A stretch of DNA of 64,000 nt from Stromatinia cepivora (Eukaryota; Ascomycota; Leotiomycetes; Helotiales; Sclerotiniaceae): NCBI GenBank assembly GCA_014898415.1, contig RCTD01000029.1:434001-498000 (forward strand), written 5' to 3'. Each line of letters opens with the position of its first letter. The stretch's first letter is position 1. Made by a program: the position numbers and the translations under genes. Positions 36,833 through 48,907 of the stretch are shown here, piece by piece. The notes beneath the pieces were generated by a model. It had not been told where the DNA came from, searched no databases, and worked only from the letters and a program-made list of their open reading frames with translations.

Positions 36833-37455
36833 TCAGCCATTAGCACCGGAGGCCATGAAACATCGAACGTCCCCCCTCCGGCACTGAAGCTCGATCCAGT
36901 TCAAAGTGTAGATATTTTCACCATTACCAGATAGGTAATCCACTCCGCAGTACATCCTCCATCTTCCATCTACCGTGCTCCATCTAGTACCGGTACCGTT
37001 TCCAAACCTGAGCCTGTAGATATACCGGTTTTCATCACCACCAAAATAAGTATCGACTCCGTCTCCACATCTCAAACATCTACCGCTCCCCACTACTGAG
37101 CACTGAACCCATATCTGCGCACATAGTACATGCCGGTAGTTAAAAGCTACCATTACCAATACTCCTAGCCCCGGAGCTCCACAAACCATCAACTTGAATC
37201 TCTACCAAATTCCAAGATTGAGTGTTGTGAATATATTCACTATTACCTAGATAGATAATCAACTCCGTGCCTGCGTTTCTGAAGTATCTACCGTTCTCCA
37301 CTTGAAGTTGAAACATTGCGTTTTCCCCGGACTTCGAGTTCCAAGTTTCAAGATCAAGGATCGATAGTATATTGCGAAGATATCTTCACCATTACCCAAA
37401 CAAGTAATCACTCCGTTTCCATCGTTTCTACCATTCTCGGAGAACTAGTAACTAG
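36833..37455 (-). pseudogene. Decayed coding-like repeats, unknown family
   Basis: Read on the minus strand, a degenerate unit recurs about four times: GAGAACGGTAG or similar, then CGGAGT with GATTA, then GGTAATGGTGAA with ATAT. The CGGAGT positions are near 37415, 37263, 37056 and 36944, so spacing is irregular (152, 207, 112 bp). In the best frame the unit reads like VENGRYFRNAGTELIIYLGN followed by an NxxxSWNLVEIQ segment. Frames change between units and a stop follows IGNGSF. The last two units lie in one 119-codon open frame. I do not recognise the domain. It may be a broken repeat-protein gene or a minisatellite with chance open frames. Confidence 0.35.
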
Positions 37456-39821
37456 TAACTACCTAGTAGTAAGTACCATCAATCCGACCCTTGGTCATTT
37501 ACCACATTTGTCAAAACCCCGGATCTACACCTCTCCTCCATCCGGAGCACCTATGCTCTTTTTATCTCTTTCTCCGCTCCGTCCCTAGCGCAAGTCAGAG
37601 TTCGACTGAATGAACAAGCATCAAGCATCAAGCATTAAACATCACTCCATCTGTCGATCATCTAAATAACATATACCTTGTACCCTGACACTATCAACAA
37701 GTACAAGTCTTAGCTTACCCCAGACATTGATGGAGATCAGACATGGAGTTAGGTGATTCCGCTATGGTAAATCGAGCCATAGGGTTTGGGAAATCCCTTT
37801 TTGGGGAAAATTGATTTATATGGTTGATCTTTCATGGATATTTAGCCCAAACGATACTAAAGAATTTTTGGAGGCGGTCAAAGATGTTTTAGAAGGTTCT
37901 TTGTGTTGCTTAGGTCATATTCGCCTCATCAATCAGGGGTACTGTATTTGTTTAGACCTTATGTACCCCAGAAATCTGATCGAAACGCCACATCTCCATA
38001 TCTAATCTACCTACTATCTTATCTACAAGATCTAATTCTAACATAACTGTTTTCTACTCATCATCAATCCTTCCAATCTCAGATCTGATCGGGAAAGCCC
38101 AAATCCATTTACCATACATACCCTGATCACTAATTCTAGCCCTCATATCCAAGATCATAATCCCTGTTATCTAGTCAATTATTCTTACAACCATACTACT
38201 ATACTACTATAATACTACGCAACTGAAACAACACCAATTTTCCTTTAAACTATCTAAATCTACTAATTGTCGGTCTGGTGTTGGATCTTCGGCTCTAGAT
38301 CAAATAAATGTGGCTTCCACGTTTTTCTCAAATTTTAAACTTCGGATAGGCTTTGGGTGGTACCGATTACTCTCCTTGTTCTTTGATTTGAACACATTAC
38401 CTACTCGCCTTATTTTTGATACTATTGCATTGCATTGGATGGGTTTGGGAGGAGGTGTATTGGATTGGCTTTAGTTTTTCATTTTAGGGAATGTGAAAGA
38501 TGTGTTAGATAGGATTCTAGTTGTAAATCAAAGGCTTCTAGATCTATTTTCTAAACTGTTAATTGAGATTTTAATTTGTATTTTGCTGGTATGTGTTTAA
38601 GTCTAGAATCTTTTTCTTCTGAATAGGTAAATTCCTTCCAGAAGTCTTGGTTTATACTTTTTATTATATCGAAGAAGCTAGATTGGGTATTAAGGCTTAG
38701 TTAGATAAATTCTAGATACACCTTTACTTTACCGTCAAGCTCACAACGATGAACTAGTTATTGGCGTTGGTTCCGGGGGAAATAATTAAATACAAATTTG
38801 TAAATGATGCCACGTGATGATATCAGTAACTAGCATACAATCATTCATCCCGGCTTGGGAATTACCTCTAATGACAATCACAAGTTTGCTGCAAAAACAT
38901 ATTCCAGGCAGCTCTATTAGTTAGTATACAAATTTTCTAAGATTGATCTCTTGTTTACTAAAGTATATTAAAATATACATACGTATAGTAAAGACTAAAT
39001 TCATCTCCAAGCACCACATCCTCGACATTAATCGTGCCGCATCTCATATTTTCCCGTACCAAATACCCATTACTCGCGGACATAGACCTCATCTTCGATG
39101 CAATAAACTCTAGTACCATAACCTACTCCCAGCAATAATTCTCCCACCACTAAGTAACTCCAATACTAAGCTTCCAAACCTCCGAAACTACTGAAGGACC
39201 AATTTAGCACCGGACGCATTTGACCATTCGGCCAACCTTCCAAACCACAGATCGCCACATGGGTGTTTCTTTCCTGGAATAAATTACATACCTACCTAAC
39301 GTACTAAAATAAAATCCTACGTTTTCTCAAAAGTATGTCTAACTACGGCCCCGTCTCGTAGTATATATAGTTGAGGTACGACGGTACAAAAACTAGCCGA
39401 TCTAGCCCCCTTTTAATCCCTGCATGTTTTGTAAGCTGGATTTCGTGATGTGATGTTATGTGCTAGGAATGGATGGATATTAATGGATGAATAGTCGAGA
39501 TGGAATGAATGAATGATTGAAGGAAATGAAATGAATTGAACCGACGATAACGGAATGACGTTGAATAATTTATTGTACTTTTACTTATCCTCGGCTCAAT
39601 ACATGGATGATTGTTTTGATTTCTTTCATCATTGTTATCATTATCATCAATATAAATTCAAAATATTTAACAGAAACAAAGATGACAGTGACCAATTCAC
39701 CACATCAATCTTCCATTCTCATCCATTATCCTCCTTCAGACAAAAACATGCAGAGATAAGTAGATACTCAAGCAGCAAACCCACAAACTAAAATTCAATT
39801 ACAAACCCCGATACCAAGATC
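37456..39821. other. Intergenic stretch without supportable gene
   Basis: Only short frames without recognisable features. Local AT-rich and ACTA-type simple sequence is present near 38190. Confidence 0.5.
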
Positions 39822-40103
39822 CTAATCTCCTAGTGCACTTATCCGGTGATTTTCTAGTACCTCTCTAGGTGTCCTCTCGTGGGTATACTTCGGAATAGTT
39901 ATACATCTCCCGAACCCAAACTTCCGTTCTCGCAGCGGAGAAACCCCGCCAATTACCCCTCCAAATATCTGAAGTGTTCTGTTTGGTGGATGCTGTAAAT
40001 TAGGAGTTGCTTGCAGAGCGAGTTGTGGGTTAAAGTGCAAGGAGTTGTATGAAGATGCAAGTGAAGAAGATTGAGTCGTTGAATTGATATGAGATTTGAA
40101 CAT
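39822..40103 (-). CDS. Possible small hypothetical protein, 93 residues
   Basis: A minus-strand frame starting with ATG, with Ser/Gln/Asn-rich first half (MFKSHINSTTQSSSLASSYN) and a basic second half ending HRISALGD. No domain, signal peptide or intron is evident. The composition looks more protein-like than neighbouring frames, but there is no homology I recognise. It lies downstream of the bZIP gene in the same orientation. Confidence 0.3.
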   Translation of the reverse strand: MFKSHINSTTQSSSLASSYNSLHFNPQLALQATPNLQHPPNRTLQIFGGVIGGVSPLRERKFGFGRCITIPKYTHERTPREVLENHRISALGD

Positions 40104-40637
40104 TAGATCATTATTGGCATTTAACTATCACTATCACTATCACAATTTCACTGTCACTGTAATCAATAGAAACCTTGCAATTATTGCAGTATAGAATTCA
40201 TTCAAAAGATCTATTCAGTGTCTGTCAACAAAGACTGATCTATAAAACACCTAATCAGATCCCAACGAGGAGAACGCGTCTCTACTCTAACCATTCCTTA
40301 TCTGTCCAAGCCAAGTACCCAAAACCTCAGGGTGAAAAAAGAAAACACAACAATACACAACCGAAGCAAATCCGTTCTGTAGTCAATCCTAGTCGGGGGG
40401 TATAGGGCGTCCATCCTGAACACCTTTATTCCACCCTATGCCACCTTGTATGCCAACAGCTAACTGTTTGGCCCAAATTTCATTCATACGCCTTCCATGT
40501 TCGTGTTTCCCACCGTTTTCCTTAGATCCAGAGAATTAATAACATAAAGCGTAAGACTTGTAACCGTTGGCTAGTGCATTTTTATTTGTTTTTGTGATAT
40601 ATTGCTGCCGATAACGGTGTTACTTGCCATTTGAAAG
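40104..40637. other. Short intergenic stretch downstream of the bZIP gene
   Basis: It probably includes the 3' untranslated region of the bZIP gene. A CACTAT simple repeat lies at about 40126-40143. Nothing else was seen. Confidence 0.5.
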
Positions 40638-41684
40638 TTATACCATTGTCATATGCTCAAGGGCTGCAGGATAACTTGACACATTATGTCGATATGCGGC
40701 ATCGGCGCCATTATCCCACATCATTGTGTTCGAAGGATAATCGAAGTTATCTGTCAAACTAGACGAAAAAGCGTTTTGATAACCGGAATTTTGGTGAAGT
40801 GGCATGGGATGAGATCGCGCCATATGTGAGATGGGCATAGATTGTCCCATTTGTTGAAGAGCTCTCATTTGTTGAAGGGTACTCATAGATTGAGGTACCG
40901 GAAACTGTGGGGATGAGCTGATTTGAGGAGATCCGGTATGAGACACGGTATGATGGGAATGTCCTATGGATAGAGGGGATCCAACGAGTTGAGGTGATCC
41001 GATATGGGATTCCAAATGTTGCGGAGATCCCATGTATTGAATAGATCCGAGTCCAATTGGTTGAGGCTGTACTATAGGTTGATGAAGGTTGGTGGAAATC
41101 GTGGGATACATTGGTTGGCTGGCTGGAGAATATTGCTGACTTTGGTAACCTACTGTGGGTCGATCCATCTCTATTCCCTCCAAAATGCTTTCATCAGAGA
41201 AACCTTGCGTTAAACCCAAATTTTGCTTTTCGGGTGCAATCATCTCTACTGCATGTTCTGGAGTAGATGACAATGCTTGTTCTGGATCAATGCCATGTTG
41301 CAACAACAACTCAGTCAATTTTTGGACTCGCTTTTCCGATTCGGCAAGACGTCTCCTTAACTCAGGATCCTGGCTGTTCTGTAAAATTTTGACCTTTCTT
41401 TCTAATGCTGCCAAATTGTTTCGGGCTTTTTCCCTAATATTTCTTTGGGCGTTGCGGTCGTTTTCTCTCTTTTTCTTTAACGCAACTGGGTTCATGTTGT
41501 GTACACTTCTTCTGCTTTTAGTGGCTATGATTCACGTCAGAGATAATCTAAGGAGGTGTTGAAGATGGTTTGAACCAGTCAATGAAGATATTCACATACC
41601 CTGTGCTTTATTGTCTCCAATCAGTTGGGGGGGCTCCATTTTGACGGTGACGGGGGCTGTAGTTTTAGAGTTATCGTTACTCAT
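40638..41684 (-). CDS. bZIP transcription factor, two exons
   Basis: Predicted 323-residue nuclear DNA-binding protein. Exon 1 is 41684-41600 and exon 2 is 41524-40638. The 75-nt intron starts GTATGTG and ends ATCATAG. Splicing puts an in-frame N-terminus MSNDNSKTTAPVTVKMEPPQ before the basic region. Starting at the internal ATG of MNPVALKKK would cut into the basic region, so the spliced start is preferred. Residues about 31-65 form the basic region (KKKRENDRNAQRNIREKARN, with N53, A54, Q55 and R56 in the fungal bZIP pattern). Residues 66-103 form a leucine-zipper coiled coil (L66, L69, V73, L76 onward). The remainder is rich in Gln, Ser, Pro, His and Met with repeated GSPQ motifs around residues 150-205, typical of a disordered activation region. 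The target and pathway cannot be told from sequence alone. Confidence 0.88.
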
Positions 41685-44600
41685 TTTGTTTTTTGTTATT
41701 TCTATGCTGTGATGAATGGTGATAGATGTTTAGACGATTGAAGGAAGAGGAAGAAGGTCGAAGATATGGTCCACAAATAATATAGAAGGTCCTAAGGGTT
41801 CCCCAAGTGCTTTCCCCAGTCGTGCACTATTGTGATCCGATTGTGTAATGAGATGTAAGAAAGGGTACCTTTGAAATTTGGATCTTGAAGATGGGTATCG
41901 CGAAATGGTGCGTGCTTAAATTCACCGGGGAAGATGGAGCCAATATATTGACACTCGAGCTCTTATAATTTCCTTGGTTTGAGTTGCGGGGCGGATGGGT
42001 CACGTAAAAACTAGGGCCCAGGATACTTTTCTAAGTAGGTTTGTCTACCGGCAAAAGTCCAAGTTTCAACGACGGATATGGAGGGAACACCGGGAAGGGA
42101 GGTTCTCCGGCAAGAGCGAGCGAGCCTTTAAAGTACTATTCTTTACACTCAGTCTGGAGTTGCTCTGGTGCAATAGATAGTCATAAATATTCGAAGCTAG
42201 AATGCTTTAGTCCCTCTGTCAATTTATCGTGGCTCTAAAGCTCCCAGTACTAGTTTCTCGAAAGTGCGTTAAACCATCGTCAGGGATCATGGAGTGGCTT
42301 TTCAATGGCGTGTATGGATATAGTCGTTGGTGGATATGAAATTGGTCATTGTGGGTTAGTGATAAGTGGGTTGGTAGATCTTTTGAAGAGGAGGGGCGGA
42401 TCTAGTTCTGTTGCGGTGAACACTTCAAAACAAAAAAGTCCTTACCGATTACTTATGTGTATAGACAAGTTCGCAATTGTGAACGAACTTCATCTCATAA
42501 GATGAATTATATCTAGCAAGTACCGTTGAGTTGTGAGTGGCAGCTTATAATGTGATGTGAAAGTAATTCTCTCGGCCGAAGTTCTTCCTTCCTAACTGAG
42601 AAAATAATTGGTTGAGAGGGGCTGAAAAGGTTTCTACTTCCTCAAAATAAGGTTTATTTTCTTCAAGGGTCCATTTATCCCCTACCTAATTGGATTAGTA
42701 TTCATGAAGTATAAACCGGAAAATATATGAAGCCCAAGATGCAAGTACACGCCACAGACCACCGATTCAGCAACATTTTGCGAGTTATTTCCCGAACGGT
42801 GACCGTCGGCTTCTTCAGCAGTGTTACACAACATATGCGGTTGGGAGGATTATTTTCCGAGGCTGTTTCCGAGATATATGCATTTTCTCTATACGGGGTA
42901 CCCAATTAGAATGGCAGCTGGCTGACCGAACCGCCTTATGTGATTGATCTTTTTTCAAGGGACCTACATATATATGCAACTTCAGGGTTTGAAATGCATC
43001 TAACGAATCTAAAGATCTTCACCAGCTTTATATTTCTTATTGCGCAAAATACCTACATATCATTGCCGTCGTATGATTGACCCTAACACTCTATGTAATC
43101 CTAATTTTCGGTGCAGAAACCCGAAAACATGTAAAGATCAATAGTTACTTAAGCTTGCTTCTCTCCCTTCGAATCAGTTATCTGATGCACATATTTTTTT
43201 CTACTCATTGTGCTGATTTAGATGGTCAATTTGATGTATTTGTTCCTATCCGGTTTCTCCTAATACGGTAAGTTCGAATGTTGGCCTAGAAACATGCTAA
43301 AACCCCCCCTTCACACCTCCCGCATATTTTAATGCCCACTAGTCATGTGAGCCATGTGGCAAGGCGCCATGTCATGGACGTTTCATGAAGAATTTTAACT
43401 TTCGTCGCTCTATCAGGGCGGGCTGATATTGTTATTAGCATACTCCTTCGAATTGGTAGTTAGTTGACGCAACAGGGCGGGTCAAGAGAAATCATGCAAC
43501 ATTGTGGAAGGGTTGTCAGAGGTTATATCTTTCTATCATCAAGAGGGTATTCTCCGCAATGCAAGTGAAAAAGCAACAATGGTACAAGTGGCAAGATGCT
43601 TGAATTGCCTAGATTTCCATAGTCCGAGCATGTTTTGGGGGCTAAAATGTTGTTATTCTTGATAATAATCCCTATTTGAATTCGTTCAAATTGAAATACT
43701 GTGGCCAGTAGGCTGAGTACATACCCCTACAATTGGCCCATCGAGAACGACATGCTGAAACGAATTAACTCTAGAATTCGAATTCGAATTCGAACTCTAA
43801 TTTGGAGTTTAGACGATCCCCGAAGAATTTCAGGCCCACAAGGAAGATTGAGATTTGAGAGCTCAGACCGTTATTTTTTACTGAGTAGTCTTAAGTCGGT
43901 CTTGTTCAATTATAGCCACAAACAAACAGCTTTGGAATCTTCTCGTGCTCAATCCGAGCGACTCAGCTGTCATTTTTGGAGCCGATAAAATAGTCGAGAA
44001 ACTTCTCATCCGGCTTTTCTCGAAGTCCTTGAAGTTATTTTCAATCAATGAAATCCTTCGAAAAAAGCCCATTTGAAGAACTATATGCTGGCATATAAGG
44101 GATTCTCAATCGTATCTCATAAATTTATACTCGGGTTTCAAAACCTAATGGGGAAATCCACATTGCGGTGAAGATCTTGAGGCCTGCGTCTCTTTTCCTT
44201 TGGGCGTTGACGTCTAACGCTACTTTACTAGTTTTCGAGGAGTCTTAGTGTTACGCATCAATTCAAAATGCTGGTTCCACCTAGTATGCAACCGCCGATA
44301 TGATACAAGGTATTGTGTCCAAGACTTGAAAAATGGAGTTTAATCTTACTTTTCAAAAGGATCTCGATTTTTTATGGATCTTAAAGTTAATATGATTTCT
44401 TGCATTATCCGGCTCCGGTGTCGATCCATCGATGCATCAAATTGATGTAGCGGGTGCACGGAGAAGGCTTTATAGAGTTCATGGAAACAGAGAGAAGTAA
44501 AGGTGTTTATTGTTAACGTCTTTTCCTCGTCTTTTCTCGTCTTTTCCCGTTGGACAACACATAAAGAAGTGTACGACCTACGCGATTTTCAGGCTTTCCA

Positions 44601-45147
44601 GGCCCTCCTAGCCCAAGCTAAACACCCTTTTCCAAGATTCCAACCACCGCACATTAGAAAAGTGGGAAAGTACGGAGTATACACACCATCCGTCTCTCCA
44701 ATTCAATAAGAAATCAGGTTTCCTGCTAGTTTTGCCGGTTTTGATGAGATCTTCAATACTTTTGCTTTCTCTCACTCTCTATTTTATCGATTGTTCGGTC
44801 CTAAGTAAGACTAGTTTTTGTTCCGGTTCACTCCAGTATTGAATTTCAATCATTTTACAAGCAAAGTTACGCTGATCCAGATGGTGGCTAATCCTGGAAA
44901 TAGTCGTGGTCTCAAATCATTTTCGTTGCTTTTTCAGGTGAATTAGTCGGAACATTTCTCTTCTTCTTTTTCGCTTGTGGCGGAACTCAAACCGCCGATC
45001 AGGCGTATCAACCAAGTACCTCGATAATAGCAAGTCCGGATCTAATTAATCAATTGCTTTGCATTTCTTTAATTTTCGACTTCAGCCTTGCACCTGAGGG
45101 ACTTCTCAATCCGGCTGTGTATATATCCATTGCATTGACAGCGAGTA
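41685..45147. other. Gene-poor stretch upstream of the bZIP gene
   Basis: The first few hundred bases are the bZIP leader and promoter. Further right I see only short frames without domains, and a palindromic AATTCG run near 43776-43792. Confidence 0.5.
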
Positions 45148-45958
45148 CTCGTGCTGCCAGAAAGTATAAAACTTCGAACGCTAGGGAGTAACTGTTCTTA
45201 TTGGTGAAACTACCCCATTTCCAACGTTTCCCTTCCTTTCTTATCCGTTAACTGAAAAAATGAAAAGGCGAAAAACATGAAAAAGTGAAAAAGCGAAAAA
45301 GTCAAAATATCGAATTTTCAATATCACTGTAGAGTATATGAAACTAGTATATAATAAAAGCCCTGGTAGAAGATCGAAAATTGAAGTGATTGATGAGGAT
45401 TGAGGACTAACTTAACGCATGGACCATAACCTTAATTTCATTGATTTTCATTCAACAAAAACGATTTAAAAATATATAATTTATTCAAAAAGTGGTAACT
45501 ATATACTTCCAATTGAGGGCTCTCAGAATATATAATTTTTGAAGGGTTTGGCCCTGTAGTTGCTGTTCAATAATTATTTGAAGATAATGGTGGTGGTGAT
45601 CATAAGGAAATGCACTCAGGATTAATACCTCAGGCTTCAATTTTATTTTGAACCTCACCATTATTATTTTCATCATCATTATCTTCAAATAATTATTGAA
45701 CAACAACTACAGGGCCAAACCCTTCAAAAATTATATATTCTGAGAGCTCTCAATTGATAATATTTAGTTATTTCTTTTCGAGGCTTGTTCATTATAAATT
45801 TCAAAATTCTATTGAATTATTAAAAATCGAAAAGCTCAAAGTGATCATTTTCATTTTCAGATTTTCGCTTTTTCACTTAACAGACGACCCCTCTCTTAAA
45901 TCAAACCGTATCTTAACACCGATTTAGCCTTCGGAGTTTTACTTTCTGGCAGCACGAG
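45148..45958. mobile_element. 811-bp TIR element (MITE-like), TA-flanked
   Basis: The left terminus CTCGTGCTGCCAGAAAGTA is exactly complementary to the right terminus, and similarity continues about 20 bp inward (AACTTCGAACGCTA against ACTCCGAAGGCTA). TA flanks both ends (45146-45147 and 45959-45960), as with mariner/pogo targets. The interior is AT-rich with short repeats of GAAAAAG type and contains a second, nested hairpin. No transposase is encoded, so any movement would need an enzyme supplied from elsewhere. The terminal motif recurs at 17619, 20943, 47716 and 48907. Confidence 0.8.
45510..45756. mobile_element. Nested fold-back element with about 85-bp near-identical inverted arms
   Basis: The left arm runs from CAATTGAGGGCTCTCAGAAT near 45510 to about 45594. 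The right arm, about 45674-45756, is its reverse complement with only a few mismatches (for example GAGGGCTCTC against GAGAGCTCTC). The loop is about 80 bp. Transcription from either side would give a long, almost perfect RNA hairpin, a good Dicer substrate. It sits inside the 811-bp TIR element and has no coding content. Confidence 0.85.
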
Positions 45959-46224
45959 TATCAGTAAAAGGCCCGAGCATAGGGTTTTCCGGAGTTCGGG
46001 TTTGGAATGGAGACAATTTACTGCTATGGAGGAGATGATGGATGTAGTGGTGGATGTAGTGGGTCCTAACATGTTAGTTTCTAACTAAACATCACAACTA
46101 AGGGTCCTCCCGTCTGGGCTTCTGGTAGCAGTGTCCTTGATCCACCTACACCGTCCCACATGTTCATTATAGAGTTCTAGAAATCACAATCACTTATATT
46201 TGACATCTAGACCTATTTTCACAT

Positions 46225-46992
46225 CCATCGACCAAATCCTCACCGCTGCCGCCGTTGTTCGAGGCTTCATCCCAGGGGGACAATGTCCTCTACCGTTGAG
46301 CACTGTCCTCCGGTACTTCTATCACACTAGGTCTTTCGAAACGTTCTTTACCATTGGATTAGAATTTACAATTTCCATGTTAGCCGCCGAAAAATCGAAA
46401 GCCACATTCGTGGAACCTGTAGGGATAGTGCCTACACTCTTTGTTTGCTTGGACAGGAGGTGCTTTGAATCCTGCTAGAGCCTTTGGTGCAGATGTTATT
46501 GATGAATTTAGGAGCTGCCATTGAATTTACTGTAAGCCTTCACTTTCACGGCTTAGTTCTGTCTGCTGCAGTTTCATGCCCCATCTTGGGACCATGCCCC
46601 AGGACCTCAAAGCTATTTCGCCGCTGTTCACGGGCGACCTCTCCATACCAAAGAAAGGAGGGAAAGAGAGGGAGGCAAAACTTTGTGAATCACCTCCGCC
46701 ATGGGAGTCAAAGGGGTCAGGTGAATGCTAGGTACGCAAGAGGAAATGCTGCAGGTGTGAGAAGAAGTGGCGATAGACCTAATACAAATTATAATAACGG
46801 CACCCCCCTCAAGATTATGGAGGGCCCTTTTCGGAGAGTAAGCCGAGTACAAGTGCAAGTCGGGCGATGTATGAGAGTGGGGACGATTCGAGGTTTGCAG
46901 AGGTAGTTAGACAGAAAAATGAGACGGTTACACCACAGGAGCGCGGAGTACCATATGAAGGGGGGTCAGTAGTGCCACGCCTGAAATTGTAG
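46225..46992 (+). pseudogene. Aquaporin (MIP family) pseudogene, 3' two-thirds
   Basis: Fragments in shifting plus-strand frames match fungal aquaporins. In order they are VVRGFIPGG, then ALSSGTSITLGL in another frame, FETFFTIGLEFTISMLAAEK with SKATFVEPVGI, GGALNPARAFGADVI with the second NPA box at 46468-46476, and DEFRSCH-stop-IYC, where the family has a Trp in HWIYW. A final open frame, PPQDYGGPFSESKPSTS onward, runs to TAG at 46990-46992 and looks like the hydrophilic C-terminal tail. At least two frameshifts and the TGG-to-TGA stop disable it. The first NPA box and N-terminal helices are not found upstream. The remnant lies between two TIR elements, which suggests repeat-driven breakage. 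Identification as MIP family is firm; the subfamily is not. Confidence 0.75.
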
Positions 46993-47715
46993 GGGTTAGC
47001 GGGGAGCTATACGTTTAGGATATCGATGCCCAGGATGAAGTCAGGTTACCTATCGAAAGTTACTAGATTGGGTGGGATGTTGGTTGAGATGCGTAGTTAA
47101 TTCCTGTTGAGGGCCTGAATAAGTTTGTTGTCAAAAACTTCTCTGGTCATTGAGCACAGATGTGTACAATACACTGGCATTGCATTGCATGGGCGCGAGC
47201 ATGGGGAACAGAACATGCATGCATAGAAGAGGCAACCGCAAAAAAGGGTAAATTTTGGACATCTGCAGTTTCGCATGACTAGGTGGCGTATGGACAAAAG
47301 CATGCAAACATGCATTATACAGAATATTGTCGTTTAGTTTTATTATTTAATTTGAAGATACGAGCTTTGTACCACTCCTCGAATAAATGCACCTCAAAAC
47401 CTAGGACTCACTCCTTATCAGTTCACTTCACCTACCTCGCAGCTCGTCCTTTCCTCTGGAGGAATTTATTATTATTCTTATTATATCATTTCAAAAATCT
47501 AATTCTTATAATTATTTTACTATTATTATTTTTCAATTTATGTAATTATTTTACGATCTATACTAAATTAAAAGAATTTTGAAAGGTTACATATAATATT
47601 TCTGAGAAAAGTTATGGTCTGTGTAATCCCTATTGCGCAGTTAAGTGTTTTTGTAGTATGAAAGGTTAGATTAGATGTGACGAGAAAATGAGATATCTTT
47701 CTTTCGTTATGATTA
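46993..47715. other. Intergenic stretch
   Basis: There is no gene. It becomes increasingly AT-rich toward the element on its right. Confidence 0.5.
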
Positions 47716-48907
47716 CTTGTGCGATCAGAAAGTATGTCATACATTCCTATTATGATTTAGATTTTGAGCGTTAAACCTTGAAAAAGAGATGGTTTAGCTA
47801 ATAGAATCGATTATTTTCTATAGTTCCATTTTAAAAACCTATACAAAAATGATCAAAATTCTTCGATTTGCTTGCTTCGAAGTTGCGACCTTGTTATATT
47901 GAATATAGATATACAGAATCTATATTTTTTTAGAATCTCGAAGAATTTCCCCACTTCTGTTTAAACTACATAATCTAACGAATATATATGATTTTATATA
48001 ACGATCGGTCATATGATTTTTGATATCTCCGTTAAGAAAATCTAATCGATTATATTCTAAATATAACTAGATCGATATAAATTTAAGATTATTTTCTATC
48101 TTCTTTTCAGTATCAATCGATCTATAAGTATTTTATACTTATAAAATTTAGATAAAATTAAAGCTTTATTAATTTTTTTACAAACCGATATATTTTTTAT
48201 AATCTAATTTATATTATTTATTGAAATATATATATTTTTATAAAGTGATTTGATAATACAGATCGTTTTTTTCTAAAAAAAAAAAGTCTTAACATTTCTT
48301 TTTAATATCCTAATAATAAATTTATATAAATAAATAATATTACTATAAAAAGAATTATCAAAGATCTAAACATATAAATATAATATAATTAATATTAAAA
48401 GTAAATTCGAAATAAATTTTTAATTCGTTAAAATTTCAAAACTATTTTTTTATCTTTTTATATCTTTTAGTTTTTAATATAATTTAGCAAAATTTTATCT
48501 TTGAAAAGATTATTATATATATATTTAAAAAAAAATTCAAAAAATGAAAATTGAGAGATATATAAATATAAATTTCAAAATAATAAAATTATATATTTTA
48601 TATTATATAGTAATAAAGACTTTAATAATATTTTTGAAAATTTTAAAATTTTATTATATTGAATTAAATTTGTTCTATTTATAAAAAATTTCAGATTATT
48701 TTTTAATATTTTATTTAAAATTTATTTGAAAAATTATTTATGTGATATACTATTTAAAGTTAATTTAGAAATTGATCGATTAGATCTTTTGGAAGAGCCT
48801 TGTTCAAATATCCAATCAAAATATCGAAAGACTCCGAAGTGGGTTGATGTGAAAATTAGACTATAAACCATAATAGGAATGTATGACATACTTTCTGGCT
48901 GTATGAG
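47716..48907. mobile_element. 1.19-kb TIR element with very AT-rich interior
   Basis: TIRs of about 45 bp. The left end CTTGTGCGATCAGAAAGTAT pairs with the right end read inward as CTCATACAGCCAGAAAGTAT, and both continue GTCATACATTCCTATTATG. The inner 29 bp are identical while the outermost 8-10 bp differ. TA flanks both ends (47714-47715 and 48908-48909). The interior is extremely AT-rich (visibly above 80 percent over 48.1-48.75 kb) with no open frame. That would fit repeat-induced point mutation or an AT-rich non-autonomous element. The terminus belongs to the same family as the 45.1-kb element. Confidence 0.82.

Noticed and set aside
41004..41562. Plus-strand frames across the bZIP gene
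   Set aside because: They are antisense to the basic region and zipper, whose motifs are clear.
48060..48780. Mitochondrial DNA insertion
   Set aside because: The AT content is high enough, but I see no mitochondrial gene fragment, and the stretch lies cleanly between the two inverted repeats of a TA-flanked element.
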